Below, piece after piece: positions 63,221 through 64,000 of a stretch of 64,000 bases of DNA. This DNA comes from Variovorax sp. HW608. Its GTDB lineage: Bacteria > Pseudomonadota > Gammaproteobacteria > Burkholderiales > Burkholderiaceae_C. The notes beneath the pieces were generated by a model. The model saw nothing but the letters and a program-made list of their open reading frames with translations, searched no databases and was not told the DNA's origin. Location: positions 3,286,001-3,350,000 of the forward strand of contig NZ_LT607803.1 of NCBI RefSeq assembly GCF_900090195.1, in the 5' to 3' direction. Each line of letters starts with the position of its first letter. Positions within the stretch are counted from its first letter, which is position 1. A program made the position numbers and the translations under genes.

Positions 63221-64000
63221 TTAGCTCGGTTCTATGCAAACGTGAGTACACCGAGCCGGAAGCCAATGCAATCGTAAGCGCTGTCTTTGAGGAAAAGTAC
63301 CAGCGGCTGCTTAAGGAAAAGTCCGAGCGCCTGGCGGCCACCGGAGCACTGCCGAAGTCCTTTGTTGAACGAAACGTTGGGCTTAAGTTCGTTGTTTGTG
63401 ACAACCCCGGCACCTTCGATTCCTTGTCCGTCTACGGCACTGGAGTCGTGTTTGGTATTCAAATGATTGGCTTACTGATGGGCCAATCGCGCGCAATTGT
63501 CGCGGGTGCGACCCTCAACCCGAAAGACCAGATGGCCCTACATCGGGGATTGATGCAGCAGTTCATCACTCAGGGTGCCAAGCTCAGCATCAACCCGATC
63601 CAGCAGGTACAAAAAGATGCGCTGGAGAGCGGCGTGGAGGCATCGCGGTACGACGGGCTGCTGGCCGATCCTGACTTCAAGAAGCGTGAACAGAATTTGT
63701 TCCTGGTTGCACTTAATTTTCTTAGCCTCCACGAGCGCTGCCATTTCGGTCTAGACCACGGCTCGAAGATCGATTCGATTCTTAAGCAACCCGTCGCTAG
63801 CCAAGCCATCGCCAGGCACAAGCTTGAGCTCGACGCCGACAAATGCGCCATGGACATCATCAATGCGGACGAGGAGGGATTCGCAGCCTCCCCGATTTCG
63901 TATTTCGGTTTGCTGATGACGGTCACGACCCAGGTGATCGTCTCTTACGCATCGCCCGAGTCTTCATCTCATCCGTCTACCCGCACCCGTTTGGCCGAAG

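Overview
The window looks like chromosomal DNA of a high-G+C betaproteobacterium of the order Burkholderiales, most likely Comamonadaceae and Variovorax-like. This is inferred from gene content, not from a marker gene. The basis is several Bug-type (tripartite tricarboxylate transporter, TTT) solute receptors, the yggS / pilT-pilU pair, the rsmI-yraN-SIS-dolP cluster, and the many LysR/IclR/MarR-regulated catabolic operons. No rRNA or tRNA gene was seen.

Layout. 1-7.1 kb: a partial bifunctional putA with a divergent Lrp-type regulator, then an MFS / GAF / amidohydrolase operon under a divergent LysR regulator. 7.1-17 kb is core genome: yggS, pilT-pilU, a 3-hydroxyisobutyrate-dehydrogenase-type reductase, dolP-like lipoprotein, patatin, SIS protein, yraN, rsmI, GST and an NnrU membrane protein. 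17.1-22.0 kb: a tight three-gene operon of nucleotide-cyclase/TPR protein, (GGY)9-tailed vanadium-haloperoxidase/PAP2 enzyme and subtilase, which I do not recognise as a described system. 22-29.5 kb: an eight-gene catabolic operon on the minus strand, mostly linked by 4-base stop/start overlaps, with an IclR regulator. 29.7-37.9 kb: a LysR regulator with a sulfatase / FAD-oxidase / Bug operon, a lone ABC receptor, a second patatin and an AhpD-like protein. 38.0-39.7 kb: a three-gene operon of unknown function that shares a Trp/Gly-rich C-terminal domain. 40-42.5 kb: hydrolase, Bug receptor and MarR regulator preceded by two copies of one palindromic operator. 42.5-49.4 kb: a complete liv-type ABC importer and amtB with a sigma-54-type promoter. 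49.7-53.6 kb: a large lipoprotein, an AraC regulator, a relic Bug gene, a DnaA-box cluster and a small conserved-looking protein.

53.7-64 kb is a decaying accessory region. An IS3-family element (1371 bp, 3-bp target duplication GAG) splits a small membrane-protein gene. A LuxI-type autoinducer synthase carries an internal deletion. An AlbA/Schlafen-type ATPase gene has lost its start and has a one-base frameshift. Fragments of a cupin regulator and a DUF1016 nuclease follow, then a GATase-PabB fusion cut off in its catalytic domain. Last, a secreted HExxH metallopeptidase gene is split by an IS5-family element (929 bp, duplication TTA). Removing either IS plus one target copy restores a perfect reading frame.

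The best candidates for something undescribed are the cyclase / haloperoxidase / subtilase operon (17.1-22.0 kb) and the Trp/Gly-rich-domain operon (38.0-39.7 kb).
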